Of a stretch of 64,000 nt of DNA, positions 9,530-18,548 are shown piece after piece. The position numbers and the translations under genes were made by a program. Source of the DNA: an uncultured Prevotellaceae bacterium (lineage in GTDB: Bacteria; Bacteroidota; Bacteroidia; Bacteroidales; Bacteroidaceae); assembly GCA_900315105.1 (NCBI GenBank), contig OMXX01000016.1, positions 7,728 to 71,727 on the forward strand, given 5' to 3'. The notes under the pieces were generated by a model. It worked only from the letters and a program-made list of their open reading frames with translations, was not told the origin of the DNA and searched no databases. Position 1 is the stretch's first letter, and each line of letters begins with the position of its first letter.

Positions 9530-11003
9530 AGATATAGTAGCCCTTGAACTTGCTATTGACAATATAGAAAAAGGAAATGAGGTCTTTCTTCTGGAGTGCG
9601 ACCATATTCTAAAGAATTGTCAGCACAATCGAAGTGGCTTACGCTTTATGTGTGGCCATTGTTATCATTCTATGCATAATGTGATTAAAAAATTAAAACT
9701 TGATAAGAAAGCCAAACTTTTGCAATTATCTAAGGTTATAACTAGCGATGATTTGCAAGAGGCCAATAATTTCAAGATTGATTTTGATAGTGTTCAGGAA
9801 TTAAAGGATTTAAGATATAAAGGTGCTCAACTCGGATATGGGGCATTTTCGAATTATGTATCATTTTCGCGTAATGTTATGCCCAATATAACCGAGGATT
9901 TTAAAAATTACATTAGACATCTTATCAAAAAGGAAATAATTGTTTTTAACGCTATTGAAAGACTCCATAATAGGCTTCACTTTGATCAAATTGTGTTTCA
10001 CAACGGTCGTTTTGCTCAATTTAAACCTTTCCTAGAGTTTGCAAAAATTAACGGCATTGATTATGTCGCTACCGAAGTTATTAATGATAATGGGAAAATT
10101 TTAAAAGATTTATTCTACAATGATATACCCCAGTCAATCCACTATTGGGCTAATAATATTAAGCGTAACTGGGAAAAGGCAGATCCGGTGGAAAGAGAAA
10201 GTATTGCTCGTTCTTTTTTTGATAAAAGAAGGAAAGGAATACCTGCCGGAGATAAAGTTTATATAAAAGGACAACATTCCGGAGAAATGCCAGATGATTG
10301 GAATAATGAGGTAGAAAACATTACTATTTTTAATAGTTCTGAAGACGAATTTTATGCTGTTTCAAGTGATTATGATAGCTACCTTTTATTCCCGAATCAA
10401 TACGAAGCTTTAAAAACATTATTTGAGCATTATAAGAATGACGAAACAAAACATTTCTATTTACGTATACATCCGAATTTAACAAACGTCCCTTATAAAT
10501 CTCATCGTGCGCTATATGGTTTAAAGTATAAAAATGTAACAATAATCCCTCCTGACTCACCTATTAGTTCATATTCGTTATTGGATTATTCTGACAAAAT
10601 CATTATTTTCAATTCTACGATAGGTGTTGAAGCCGCATATTGGGGTAAACCTGTAATATCATTAAGCAAATTTCTATATTGGGAATTGGGCTTCTTATAT
10701 CATCCTGATACAATAGATGATATTTGGCCTTTAGTTGACAATAAAATATTACCAGTTTCTTACAATGATAATGTTTTAAAGTATGCTTATTGGTTACTCA
10801 AGAAAAACTATCCAGCCATTGAGCATATTCCATATTGTTTTGTGGGAACATTTTTGGGGCATGTTTTTAACAAGCCAACAATTATGAAGTTTTTGGGTTC
10901 ATACAAACTTAATGTCCTGATAAAAGCATTATCTGATAGATATGTATCAAGTTCAAAAACGAGTATTTATCCTAGTACTGAACCCTATAATATAAGCATG
11001 TGA
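9498..11003 (+). CDS. Putative capsule-type GT-B glycosyltransferase
   Basis: 501 aa, no signal peptide. I do not recognise a precise family. The C-terminal half has features of capsule-synthesis GT-B enzymes: a strand-rich stretch with YLRIHPNLTN (the H-P motif seen in KpsS-like and polysialyltransferase-like proteins) and IIFNSTIGVEAAYWGKPVISL, a typical sugar-nucleotide-binding S/T-x-G-x-E-A segment. The N-terminal part contains two CxxC-like clusters (CQHN..., CGHCYHS). By position it is a candidate for the transferase that uses the CMP-nonulosonate, which is inference. It starts inside wzx and ends 6 bp before wzy. Confidence 0.65.
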   Translation: MKRILIYSVCEDIVALELAIDNIEKGNEVFLLECDHILKNCQHNRSGLRFMCGHCYHSMHNVIKKLKLDKKAKLLQLSKVITSDDLQEANNFKIDFDSVQELKDLRYKGAQLGYGAFSNYVSFSRNVMPNITEDFKNYIRHLIKKEIIVFNAIERLHNRLHFDQIVFHNGRFAQFKPFLEFAKINGIDYVATEVINDNGKILKDLFYNDIPQSIHYWANNIKRNWEKADPVERESIARSFFDKRRKGIPAGDKVYIKGQHSGEMPDDWNNEVENITIFNSSEDEFYAVSSDYDSYLLFPNQYEALKTLFEHYKNDETKHFYLRIHPNLTNVPYKSHRALYGLKYKNVTIIPPDSPISSYSLLDYSDKIIIFNSTIGVEAAYWGKPVISLSKFLYWELGFLYHPDTIDDIWPLVDNKILPVSYNDNVLKYAYWLLKKNYPAIEHIPYCFVGTFLGHVFNKPTIMKFLGSYKLNVLIKALSDRYVSSSKTSIYPSTEPYNISM

Positions 11004-11009
11004 TATTCA

Positions 11010-12302
11010 ATGGAGCAAGTGAAGAATTCGAGCGGTTTTATATATAAGGCGTATTTTTTCTTAACACTCTTTACTTATACCGAAGGATTTGGTTTAAGAG
11101 CGGATGGTGCTTGGGGAGGTTTGGGAAATGCGTCGGTTGGCCCTTTTGGTATGTTACAGCTATTACTAATTGGACTAAGCGCATACTTTATGATTACTTC
11201 AGGCAAACAAGTGTTTTGCAAGGGACAGACTTCTTCAACTGCCGTGAAGTTATTCCTCTTCCTTTTTATTGTAATAATAATCCAGTTATTTTTTCAAAGT
11301 CTGGGCGATCTGGAAAAGCTTGTCAAGTATAATAATTTAATTAAACTTAAACATTGGATTCTCCTTTTTTCGATCCCGGTTCTTTATAATAAGTTGAGTT
11401 TGAATAGTATAATCAATATTCTTAAACTCAGTGGCTTGTTAAGTGCAATAGTAGTATTATATGTAATAACCAATAACGTAGGAAACACAGCAATTATTAT
11501 TCACATAGGTGGGACTGCCACACATGCCTTTAGGGTAATTATACCAACAAGCTCAATTATCACTTTGGCTTTTTGTCTATATTTGGCTTCTTATAAAAAC
11601 ACCAAGTCTACAGTTGATATAGTAGGTGCGATGATTTGTTTTCTGGCAACCTTTATCCAATTGCATCGCTCGTCAACTTTGGCGCTGATATTAATGTTAG
11701 TTCTATTCTTGCTTGTTGAATATAAATTTAGCCCGGGCAAGATGGTAGTTATTTTGGTTGGTGGATTAGTACTGTTATCAGTCCTTTTTAATGCAGTAGG
11801 TTATTCTTTTGAGATGCTTGAAGAAGTTTTTACTGCATCAAGAGATGCTATTTCAGAGGGTGAAGATGCCGGTACTTCAATGAGATTTGGTATGATATGG
11901 AATGGCATTACTTATGTGATTTCTAATTATATTATTTTAGGAATAGGGTTGGATTGGGATCCTTTGACAGATACTGAAATGTATAATTTCCTACAGTTTG
12001 CAAGAACACCAACCGGCGATAATGGATATTATAATATTATAATAGTCTTTGGCTTATTGGGAATAGCATTGTTTTTATATATGTTATTTATTCTTGTGCT
12101 CAGTGCTTATAAGAGTAAACGCCTCTCGTTGAATAATATTAGATTAAATATTCTTTGCACGGCTGTATTGTATTTTTTTATTTATAATGCTATTGTGGCG
12201 ATGGGTGGTGATAGATTTTTCAGAGATGCTATTTTCCCAGTTGTAATAGGTATTATTCTTATGAATGAAAAAATGATACGAAATACCACTCTTAAAATAT
12301 AG
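11010..12302 (+). CDS. wzy: O-antigen/capsule repeat-unit polymerase Wzy
   Basis: 430 aa with about ten predicted membrane segments and a large loop around residues 265-330 (EMLEEVFTASRDAISEGEDAG...). That is the usual layout of Wzy polymerases, which are recognised by topology rather than sequence. LHRSSTLALILMLVLFLLVEYKF is a typical Wzy-type segment with conserved R-S. It would polymerise the flipped repeat units in the periplasm. It lies between the GT-B gene and the acetyltransferase in the same operon. Confidence 0.8.
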   Translation: MEQVKNSSGFIYKAYFFLTLFTYTEGFGLRADGAWGGLGNASVGPFGMLQLLLIGLSAYFMITSGKQVFCKGQTSSTAVKLFLFLFIVIIIQLFFQSLGDLEKLVKYNNLIKLKHWILLFSIPVLYNKLSLNSIINILKLSGLLSAIVVLYVITNNVGNTAIIIHIGGTATHAFRVIIPTSSIITLAFCLYLASYKNTKSTVDIVGAMICFLATFIQLHRSSTLALILMLVLFLLVEYKFSPGKMVVILVGGLVLLSVLFNAVGYSFEMLEEVFTASRDAISEGEDAGTSMRFGMIWNGITYVISNYIILGIGLDWDPLTDTEMYNFLQFARTPTGDNGYYNIIIVFGLLGIALFLYMLFILVLSAYKSKRLSLNNIRLNILCTAVLYFFIYNAIVAMGGDRFFRDAIFPVVIGIILMNEKMIRNTTLKI

Positions 12303-12306
12303 TACT

Positions 12307-12930
12307 ATGTTCTACATAATCTACATTATAGGGAGAGCCTATAGCTTTTTGTCGAAAAGACTAAGCTCGTTTTTTTGGAGTAATTACCACTTGTCATATT
12401 GCAGAGTTAAAAAAGAAGTATCTCTTGAGGATTGGAAATCCTTGAAGATTAGTGGAAAATGTTCGTTTGGAGTATCTCCTGGAAGCAGAGCTATAATTGG
12501 AAGAAATGTGGTGATTAACACAGGTGATGCGACTATTAGTCCTTCTCCAACTAAGATTTTTGTAACGGGGGGGGGCATTTTACAAATAGGAAACCATACT
12601 GGGTTGAGTTCTACTGTTATTGTTTGTAAAGACAAGATAAGGATAGGTAATTATGTTAATATCGGGGCGGGGTGTATGATACTTGATACAGATATGCACA
12701 GCGTTGATTGGAGACAAAGAGCATATGGTCAAGATTCTATCAATGCAAACAAGGCACCTGTAATTATTGAAGATCATGTGTTTATAGGTGCAAAAAGTAT
12801 TGTCCTCAAAGGAGTAACTATAGGTGAAAAAAGTATTATAAGTGCTGGAAGTGTCGTAATCAAAAATATCCCTGCGAATTGCCTTGCTGGAGGGAATCCT
12901 TGTAAAGTTATAAAACAATTAGAACTTTAA
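12307..12930 (+). CDS. Hexapeptide-repeat (LbH) acetyltransferase with in-frame G9 tract (phase ON)
   Basis: 207 aa. Hexapeptide repeats of the left-handed beta-helix begin at about residue 60 (ISGKCSFGVSPGSRAIIGRN) and continue to the C-terminal signature VIIEDHVFIGAKSIVLKGVTIGEKSIISAGSVV. The putative catalytic histidine lies in DTDMHSVDW. Such enzymes use acetyl-CoA to O-acetylate glycans. Nine G at 12567-12575 encode a Gly-Gly-Gly just before ILQIGNH. The frame is intact, so this copy is ON; loss or gain of one G would truncate the protein at about residue 90. It sits between wzy and a GT11 glycosyltransferase. Confidence 0.88.
   Translation: MFYIIYIIGRAYSFLSKRLSSFFWSNYHLSYCRVKKEVSLEDWKSLKISGKCSFGVSPGSRAIIGRNVVINTGDATISPSPTKIFVTGGGILQIGNHTGLSSTVIVCKDKIRIGNYVNIGAGCMILDTDMHSVDWRQRAYGQDSINANKAPVIIEDHVFIGAKSIVLKGVTIGEKSIISAGSVVIKNIPANCLAGGNPCKVIKQLEL
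12567..12575 (+). repeat. Poly-G tract G9, phase-variable candidate (ON)
   Basis: Nine consecutive G in an AT-rich hexapeptide acetyltransferase gene, encoding Gly-Gly-Gly immediately before the motif IGNH. The reading frame continues through it. Confidence 0.8.
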
Positions 12931-12942
12931 AAAAATTAATAG

Positions 12943-14001
12943 ATGAGTAAGAAAATAATACATATAGAATCTGGTCTAGGCAACCAAATGTTAAGCTATT
13001 GTGAACTGCTCTCAATGAAAACAATGAATCCGGATGATGATTTTTTCATTGAAACTATAGTATATGATATACCAGAATGCAATGCGGCTATATGCCAGTG
13101 GAATGGATATGAATTAGATAGGGTTTTTGGTGTATCAACACCTAATGTCCGCAGTTTATTTGATGATGTTACGTGGTCTAAAATTATGGCAGATGTTCAA
13201 GCGAGTGAGTTCTGGAAAAACCGCTGGAACTGGCCAGTAAGCATCACAGAGGCCTTAAATCATGCTGGTCTTAAAGTAATGAATGGTTACGGGAATAGGC
13301 AGGATATGTTAGCTAAAGACAACGGACATATTAAAGGCTTTTTTAAGAGAATTAGTTTTACTCAATCCCGTTTAGGCTCATATTTGCGTGGGTTATATTA
13401 TAGTTTGACCCTTTCTAGTAGAATTGCGGCCCTGGATAAGCGGAAATTTACTTTCTTGAAGACAGATAGGGATTTGCTCACAGGCCAGCGTTTGTGTTTT
13501 AAGTATAAAGGTAATGATATAGAAAAGATCCAAGACGAGATTATGCAGACATTTGTATTCCCTGCATTTGTGACAGAGAAGAATCGTGAGTTCGCCCAAT
13601 TTCTTGATTCTTGCAATGCCGTATTTATCCATGCCCGTAGGGGAGATATGCTATCAGCCAATGGCTGGTGCTACAAATATGGCTATTTTCGTAGAGCCGT
13701 GAAACATATAAAGAAGAAGGTGAAAGACCCTGTTTTTGTGTTTTTTACCAACACTGGTAGTATAGAGTGGTGTAAGGAGAATGCTAATATTTTCGGTTTA
13801 GACTATTCTAAGGACAAAGTATTTTTCGTTGACTGGAATACCGGTGATGAGAGTTATAGGGATATGCAACTGATGAGTCACTGTAAACATGGTATTATCA
13901 CAAATAGTACCTTTGGCTGGTGGGGTGCTTATTTTATTCAGAATCCCAACAAAATCACAATTTCACCAGAGCCTACAATCAACACCACATTCCATTGCTG
14001 A
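12943..14001 (+). CDS. GT11-family glycosyltransferase (alpha-1,2-fucosyltransferase-like)
   Basis: 352 aa. The N-terminal GLGNQML and the central HARRGDM (about residue 229) are the donor-binding motifs of alpha-1,2-fucosyltransferase-type GT11 enzymes, and the C-terminal ITNSTFGWWGAYF is the third family motif. It would add a fucose or a related deoxyhexose to the repeat unit using a GDP-sugar. No GDP-fucose synthesis genes are in the window. Its stop codon overlaps the start of the next glycosyltransferase (TGATG). Confidence 0.88.
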   Translation: MSKKIIHIESGLGNQMLSYCELLSMKTMNPDDDFFIETIVYDIPECNAAICQWNGYELDRVFGVSTPNVRSLFDDVTWSKIMADVQASEFWKNRWNWPVSITEALNHAGLKVMNGYGNRQDMLAKDNGHIKGFFKRISFTQSRLGSYLRGLYYSLTLSSRIAALDKRKFTFLKTDRDLLTGQRLCFKYKGNDIEKIQDEIMQTFVFPAFVTEKNREFAQFLDSCNAVFIHARRGDMLSANGWCYKYGYFRRAVKHIKKKVKDPVFVFFTNTGSIEWCKENANIFGLDYSKDKVFFVDWNTGDESYRDMQLMSHCKHGIITNSTFGWWGAYFIQNPNKITISPEPTINTTFHC

Positions 14002-15239
14002 TGAAAATATTAATGATTACACCTTATGTCACTATAAATTCCCGCTCTGAGTTTTCCAGGAATAAAACGGGGTTCGGATATATGGTAATGGATATAGCCA
14101 AAGCTGTTGCAAAACTAGAAAAAGTGGATGTGTTAACCACAGATACGAGAGGAGACAGCTTTAAATATGAGAATGTTAACTTTTGTAGTAGAACACTATG
14201 GGGCTATATATCTAAATTTTCTGCATGTCTTTCTATAAATTCTCTTTTTTGGCTAAAAAAGAAGTATAAAATGAGGAATGCAACGTTTGTTAGACTGGTA
14301 TATTATTGGTTGATGACGGGTTATTTGAGGGAACTCATTAATAAAGGGGATTATGATATAGTTCACATTCACGGTTGTGGTTTCAGGACAGAACTATGGA
14401 TGCAGGTGTGTCAGAAATGCCATCAAAAATATGTAGTAACACTTCATGGCCTGAACTCTTTTTCTGACACAGTGCGGATGGAACCAGCAGGTAGAAATTA
14501 TGAAAAAGATTTTTTGAAAAGGGTGGCCGAAGGTGAGATACCGATTACAGTCATCAGCACTGGTATAAAAAAAACTATTGAGAGGGCATTTAATACATTC
14601 AATTGTAAGAATATAAATATAGTTTGTAATTCTTTTAATTTTGATAAAGAAATAAAAGACGAAGAAAGGTCTGTTCGAGAATTATACCATATCCCTGTCG
14701 ATGCAAAAGTGTTGTTATATGTTGGAAATATTAGCAAGAATAAAAACCAGCAGCAGATGGTGCGTGTTTTCGGTATTCTACCAGAAAAACTGCGTAGGAA
14801 TACCTACGTATTATTCTGTGGGGAAGATCATGCAAAAGACAGTGCTATTGATAATGAGATATCAAAGGTGTCAAACGCTGACCACTTGATTTTCTGTGGC
14901 GGTGTGGACAAATCTTTAATGCCATATTATTACTCTGAAGCTAATGGCGTAGTCCTATTAAGTTTTGCCGAGGGCTTTGGCTTGAGCCTGATTGAGGGAA
15001 TGTATTTCGGGTTACCATGTATGATGCCGAGAAATTTGGATGCATTTGAAGATATTTATAATTCAAATAGTGTTATTGCAATAGAAGATAGAGGTGACCA
15101 AAGTGTGGCTGATGCTTTACAACTTTTGCTTACAAAAGAATGGAATAAACAAAATATTCGGGCATATTCAATGAAGTTTAACGACTTTAACATGGCAAAA
15201 AGCTATGTTGAAAGTTATAAATCTATTACAAAAAAATGA
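14001..15239 (+). CDS. Glycosyltransferase family 4
   Basis: 412 aa from the ATG at 14001, which overlaps the upstream stop. A longer frame upstream lies inside the GT11 gene and is not used. Two Rossmann-like halves are visible. The first has HIHGCGFRTELW; the second has LLYVGNISKNKNQQ and the family-4 motif FAEGFGLSLIEGMYFGLP, whose E-x7-E glutamates contact the nucleotide-sugar. It is a retaining GT-B enzyme acting on the lipid-linked repeat unit at the cytoplasmic face. An A8 run at 14567-14574 is present but the gene is AT-rich throughout. Confidence 0.88.
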   Translation: MKILMITPYVTINSRSEFSRNKTGFGYMVMDIAKAVAKLEKVDVLTTDTRGDSFKYENVNFCSRTLWGYISKFSACLSINSLFWLKKKYKMRNATFVRLVYYWLMTGYLRELINKGDYDIVHIHGCGFRTELWMQVCQKCHQKYVVTLHGLNSFSDTVRMEPAGRNYEKDFLKRVAEGEIPITVISTGIKKTIERAFNTFNCKNINIVCNSFNFDKEIKDEERSVRELYHIPVDAKVLLYVGNISKNKNQQQMVRVFGILPEKLRRNTYVLFCGEDHAKDSAIDNEISKVSNADHLIFCGGVDKSLMPYYYSEANGVVLLSFAEGFGLSLIEGMYFGLPCMMPRNLDAFEDIYNSNSVIAIEDRGDQSVADALQLLLTKEWNKQNIRAYSMKFNDFNMAKSYVESYKSITKK

Positions 15240-16129
15240 ATGCAATAAAACATTCCGTTAAGAAAAAGTTAATAGCAGTAAAAAAATGGTTAGATATTAA
15301 GAATAGCGACCAATTTCTGTGTGGTATAGGTGATATTCTTTTGCAAAGGGAGGTTGTTCTAAACAATCAACTCTTATTAACATCTCGTCTATTGGATATT
15401 GAATCATATTTGAAAGGAGAGAGTATGTCTTTCCCCTTTCAAAGTACAATATCAAAAAAAATCTACGGTGATAATTTCAACGACAAGGAAGCTGGTGATT
15501 CATTTAAAGAACTGATAGAATCATATATGAAGGATGGTTATCATCCAGATAGCGTTATTATATGTGATAGTGACATGGAGCTTGTTGATGGGAACCATAG
15601 AATGGGATTGCATATTTATAACCAAATAGAGTCTATCAATGTTAGACGTGTAAAGAGAAAAATGCCATATCCATATTCTTCAGATGAGTTTCTAATGGCA
15701 GGAAAAGATCATGTAGTTTTATCTTCTTCTTTTATAGATACGCTATTTGAAAGATATAATAAGGTACAGGAATGGCTGATATCTAGTGGCAACACATTTT
15801 GTGCTTTGGTAAGTTCAATAAATAAAATAGACATGGATCCTATTACTGATTTATGTCATTTAGTTAAACCATTGAAGATTTATTCAAATGTTAAAATAGA
15901 GTCTGAAAAATGGAAGGAGGGGGGGGTGATTTTATTTTCATTACCACATCCCCAATATGGAATAAAAAATGGAAATCTAATGTCCATGCGTGTGTTGGAG
16001 GTGGAACGTATAATGAGAGAGCGTTATGGGGATGGATTTTATCTTGAAATATCATATAATTGCTTAGAAGGGAAAAAAATATTTGAACGAGTAAAACCTT
16101 TTCTATTTGAACAACATGAATTATTTTAA
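15236..16129 (+). CDS. ParB/sulfiredoxin-like protein of glycan loci, with in-frame G8 tract (phase ON)
   Basis: 297 aa, overlapping the previous gene by 4 bp (ATGA). Around residues 110-135 it has DSVIICDSDMELVDGNHRMG, which resembles the ParB/sulfiredoxin-like fold motif (D-G-x-H-R). Proteins with this motif occur in surface-polysaccharide loci, where their function is unknown to me; a kinase- or phosphotransfer-like role is possible. Eight G (15919-15926) encode E-G-G-V and the frame is intact. Loss or gain of one G would remove the last ~70 residues. There is no membrane segment or signal peptide. Confidence 0.6.
   Translation: MNAIKHSVKKKLIAVKKWLDIKNSDQFLCGIGDILLQREVVLNNQLLLTSRLLDIESYLKGESMSFPFQSTISKKIYGDNFNDKEAGDSFKELIESYMKDGYHPDSVIICDSDMELVDGNHRMGLHIYNQIESINVRRVKRKMPYPYSSDEFLMAGKDHVVLSSSFIDTLFERYNKVQEWLISSGNTFCALVSSINKIDMDPITDLCHLVKPLKIYSNVKIESEKWKEGGVILFSLPHPQYGIKNGNLMSMRVLEVERIMRERYGDGFYLEISYNCLEGKKIFERVKPFLFEQHELF
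15919..15926 (+). repeat. Poly-G tract G8, phase-variable candidate (ON)
   Basis: Eight consecutive G near the 3' third of the ParB-like gene, in an AT-rich context. The frame is intact at this length. Confidence 0.75.
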
Positions 16130-17255
16130 AATATTAACCTTTCTTCAAGATGATGCTAGTTTTATTTTTAGCACTTCAGTTGAAAAGCAGAAGGAATATC
16201 TTAATAGATGGAAAGAGCCAAAGAATGATTTTGAACGAAGTTATTTCCAGTATAGGTGTTTGCACTTTTTTTTCCCAACGTGGAAAATGATAGTGTTTAA
16301 TCTTGCTTCTTTCGTTCTGCTACCTTTCGTATTATTGGTATTACTAATCAAGAGAATATGGGTAAAACAAGGTTTATCTTACGAGGCTATTATTGAAAAG
16401 AAGGGTATGCCTGAAATAGTTCCTTTAGAGTTAAAATATCAATATGATATACATGAAGAAGGATGGAGAGAGGGTATGTCACTATCATTCCGAGATCTCA
16501 TCTTCCTTTTTAATTTACTCCCCTTTACAAATGGACATTTGTACTTTTTATTAAGATCATTATTGATTGTATCTGTTTATTCTGATATGATTAGGCGGCA
16601 CCATCCCAAAGTAATTATGAGGCATGCAGAGTTTGCTTATTCGAGTTCTTTGCTAACAGAATACTGTCATAGGCGAAGGGTAAAACATATTAATATTCAA
16701 CACGGAGAAAAGCTCTTTTTTATTCGTGACTCTTTTTTCCATTTTGATGAATGTTATGTTTGGGATCAGCATTATATAGATTTATTTTTATCGTTGAGAG
16801 CAGAACCTTCCCAATTTAAGGTTTCTATACCTCCTTCAATGAAAGTAGATGTCGAAAAGTATTCAGACAAGAAATATTACGCGGATTATAAATATTATTT
16901 GGCTTCCTATACAGAAGATGTAATAAAAAGTATTGTTCAATCAATGTCTTTTGTGAGAAAAGAAGGTAAGTCTATTAAATATAGACCACACCCTCGTTAT
17001 AGTGATATAATACTTTTAAAAAAGTTTGTAAAAGAAGAAGAAATAGAATACCCTCAAGAAGTGTCTATTTTACAGTCTATATCGAACATAGAATATGCTG
17101 TAAGCTCATATTCAACGGTTCTTGTCCAAGCTTATTTTTCTGGAAAAAAAATATTATTAGATGATGTGACATACTATGATCAATATATAAAATTGAGCAA
17201 AATGAAATACATATTATCTCAAAAAAATAACGGAATTTTATCTCAAAAACAATGA
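16116..17255 (+). CDS. Putative capsule-type glycosyltransferase (GT-B) with membrane segment
   Basis: 379 aa from the ATG at 16116; a TTG three codons earlier is possible. The N-terminal quarter contains a strong hydrophobic helix (about residues 57-80, IVFNLASFVLLPFVLLVLLI). The C-terminal half shows INIQHGEKLFF and KYRPHPRYSD, two motifs seen in capsule glycosyltransferases that share the polysialyltransferase/KpsS-like fold, followed by SSYSTVLVQAYFSGKKILL, a donor-site-like segment. It is the second gene in this locus with that set of motifs (the other starts at 9498). Acceptor and donor are unknown; with a nonulosonic acid pathway in the locus, one of the two probably uses the CMP-sugar. 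Confidence 0.6.
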   Translation: MNYFKILTFLQDDASFIFSTSVEKQKEYLNRWKEPKNDFERSYFQYRCLHFFFPTWKMIVFNLASFVLLPFVLLVLLIKRIWVKQGLSYEAIIEKKGMPEIVPLELKYQYDIHEEGWREGMSLSFRDLIFLFNLLPFTNGHLYFLLRSLLIVSVYSDMIRRHHPKVIMRHAEFAYSSSLLTEYCHRRRVKHINIQHGEKLFFIRDSFFHFDECYVWDQHYIDLFLSLRAEPSQFKVSIPPSMKVDVEKYSDKKYYADYKYYLASYTEDVIKSIVQSMSFVRKEGKSIKYRPHPRYSDIILLKKFVKEEEIEYPQEVSILQSISNIEYAVSSYSTVLVQAYFSGKKILLDDVTYYDQYIKLSKMKYILSQKNNGILSQKQ

Positions 17256-17769
17256 AACTTTTATATTCTTTTATTAATATATTTAGAACTGTTCGCTCAA
17301 AAATTGCGACAAGCGTATTGCAATATAGACTACACAAGTATGGTAAATCTGTAGGGGCTGCGAGAATTCCTCATATATCAAGTACGGCAAAGGTCGTAGT
17401 TGGTGATTTCGTCGGGTTTAACGGTGTTAGAATCACAGGTTGGGGGGGGTGAAAATTGGAAATCATTTTCATTCAGGCTGCAATGTGAAAATAATGCTTG
17501 GAAGCCACGATTATGATAACGATAGTAAAATCCCATATGGGAAAATGCACACAAATAAGCAAGTTATTATAGAAGATTTTGTTTGGATTGGTGATGACGT
17601 GACAATATCGGGTAATATTCATATAGGTGAAGGTGCTATTGTCGCTATTGGCTCTGTCGTTGTAAAAGATGTGCCAAGATGTGCTATTGTCGGTGGTAAC
17701 CCAGCTAAAATTATCAAATATCGAAATATTGAACATTTTGAAAAACTAAAATTAGAGGGTAAATTTTAG
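17252..17769 (+). pseudogene. Hexapeptide-repeat acetyltransferase, frameshifted at a G8 tract (phase OFF)
   Basis: The first 66 codons (17252-17452) end in GVRITGWGG then stop. The rest of the protein continues in another frame (17440-17769) with [23 protein letters not shown] and the classic C-terminal hexapeptide repeats ([33 protein letters not shown]). The break is at eight G (17442-17449). One extra G gives a continuous 172-residue acetyltransferase, the normal size for this family. The probable catalytic histidine is in SHDYD. The start overlaps the upstream gene (ATGA). As for the 7043 gene, this is best read as the OFF phase of a switchable gene. Confidence 0.85.
17442..17449 (+). 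repeat. Poly-G tract G8, phase-variable candidate (OFF)
   Basis: Eight G at the frame break of the acetyltransferase gene. The downstream half is in the frame reached by adding one G, so G9 is the predicted ON length, as in the acetyltransferase gene at 12307, which has G9 and is in frame. Confidence 0.85.
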
Positions 17770-17770
17770 A

Positions 17771-18544
17771 ATGAATAATTTAGTATCAATCATAATGCCC
17801 TCGTATAACTGTGGTGATTTCGTAGAAGAAACAATCCGCAGTGTACAGGCGCAAACATACTCCAATTGGGAAATACTTTTTATTGATGATTGTTCAAGTG
17901 ATGACACTATTCAAAAAGTATCATCAATAGGGGAAAGTGATCCGAGAATAAAAATCTATCAGAATAAATTTAATGTTGGGGCCGCTATCTCCCGTAACAA
18001 AGCTTTAAAGATAGCTCAAGGAAGATGGATAGCATTCTTGGATAGTGACGACTTATGGGAGTCAACAAAATTGGAGGAACAGGTACGGTTCATGGAAGAG
18101 CATGGTTATAAGTTCTCTTACACTTGCTATGCTGAGATGGATGGGGAAGGTAAAAATAATGGTATTGTTGTATCTGGGCCCGAAAGAGTTACAAAAGCCG
18201 GAATGTATGCATTTTGTTGGCCGGGATGTTTGACTGTGATGTATGACCGTGAGAAGATTGGACTCATCCAGATTGAGGATATCAAGAAGAACAACGACTA
18301 TGCCATGTGGCTGAAGGCCTGTCAGAAAGCAGATTGCTACTTGCTGCCAGAAGTACTTGCAAAGTATCGTAGAGGCAGAAGTGGTAGCGTTAGTTCACAT
18401 AGTATTAAGACCATGATAGGGTGGCACTATAAACTCTGGCATGAGGCAGAAAAAAAGAATGCCATTTTAGCTGCATATTATACTTGTATGAACTTGGTTT
18501 TCGGGTTTTATAAGAAACTCAAGTATGTAAAGAAGACGGCATAA
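17771..18544 (+). CDS. Glycosyltransferase family 2
   Basis: 257 aa. GT-A fold shown by VSIIMPSYNCGDFVEETIRSV at the N-terminus, FIDDCSSDDT for nucleotide binding and AFLDSDDLW (D-x-D region) at about residue 90. An inverting transferase that would add one sugar of the repeat unit at the cytoplasmic face. It starts 1 bp after the switched acetyltransferase gene. Base composition rises in the 3' half, suggesting that the AT-rich repeat-unit block ends about here. Confidence 0.9.
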   Translation: MNNLVSIIMPSYNCGDFVEETIRSVQAQTYSNWEILFIDDCSSDDTIQKVSSIGESDPRIKIYQNKFNVGAAISRNKALKIAQGRWIAFLDSDDLWESTKLEEQVRFMEEHGYKFSYTCYAEMDGEGKNNGIVVSGPERVTKAGMYAFCWPGCLTVMYDREKIGLIQIEDIKKNNDYAMWLKACQKADCYLLPEVLAKYRRGRSGSVSSHSIKTMIGWHYKLWHEAEKKNAILAAYYTCMNLVFGFYKKLKYVKKTA

Positions 18545-18548
18545 GTCT

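Noticed and set aside
14567..14574. A8 run in GT4 gene (and A7-A8 runs at 16.1-17.2 kb) as phase switches
   Set aside because: These genes are AT-rich, such runs are expected, and frames are intact; the G runs are the exceptional ones.
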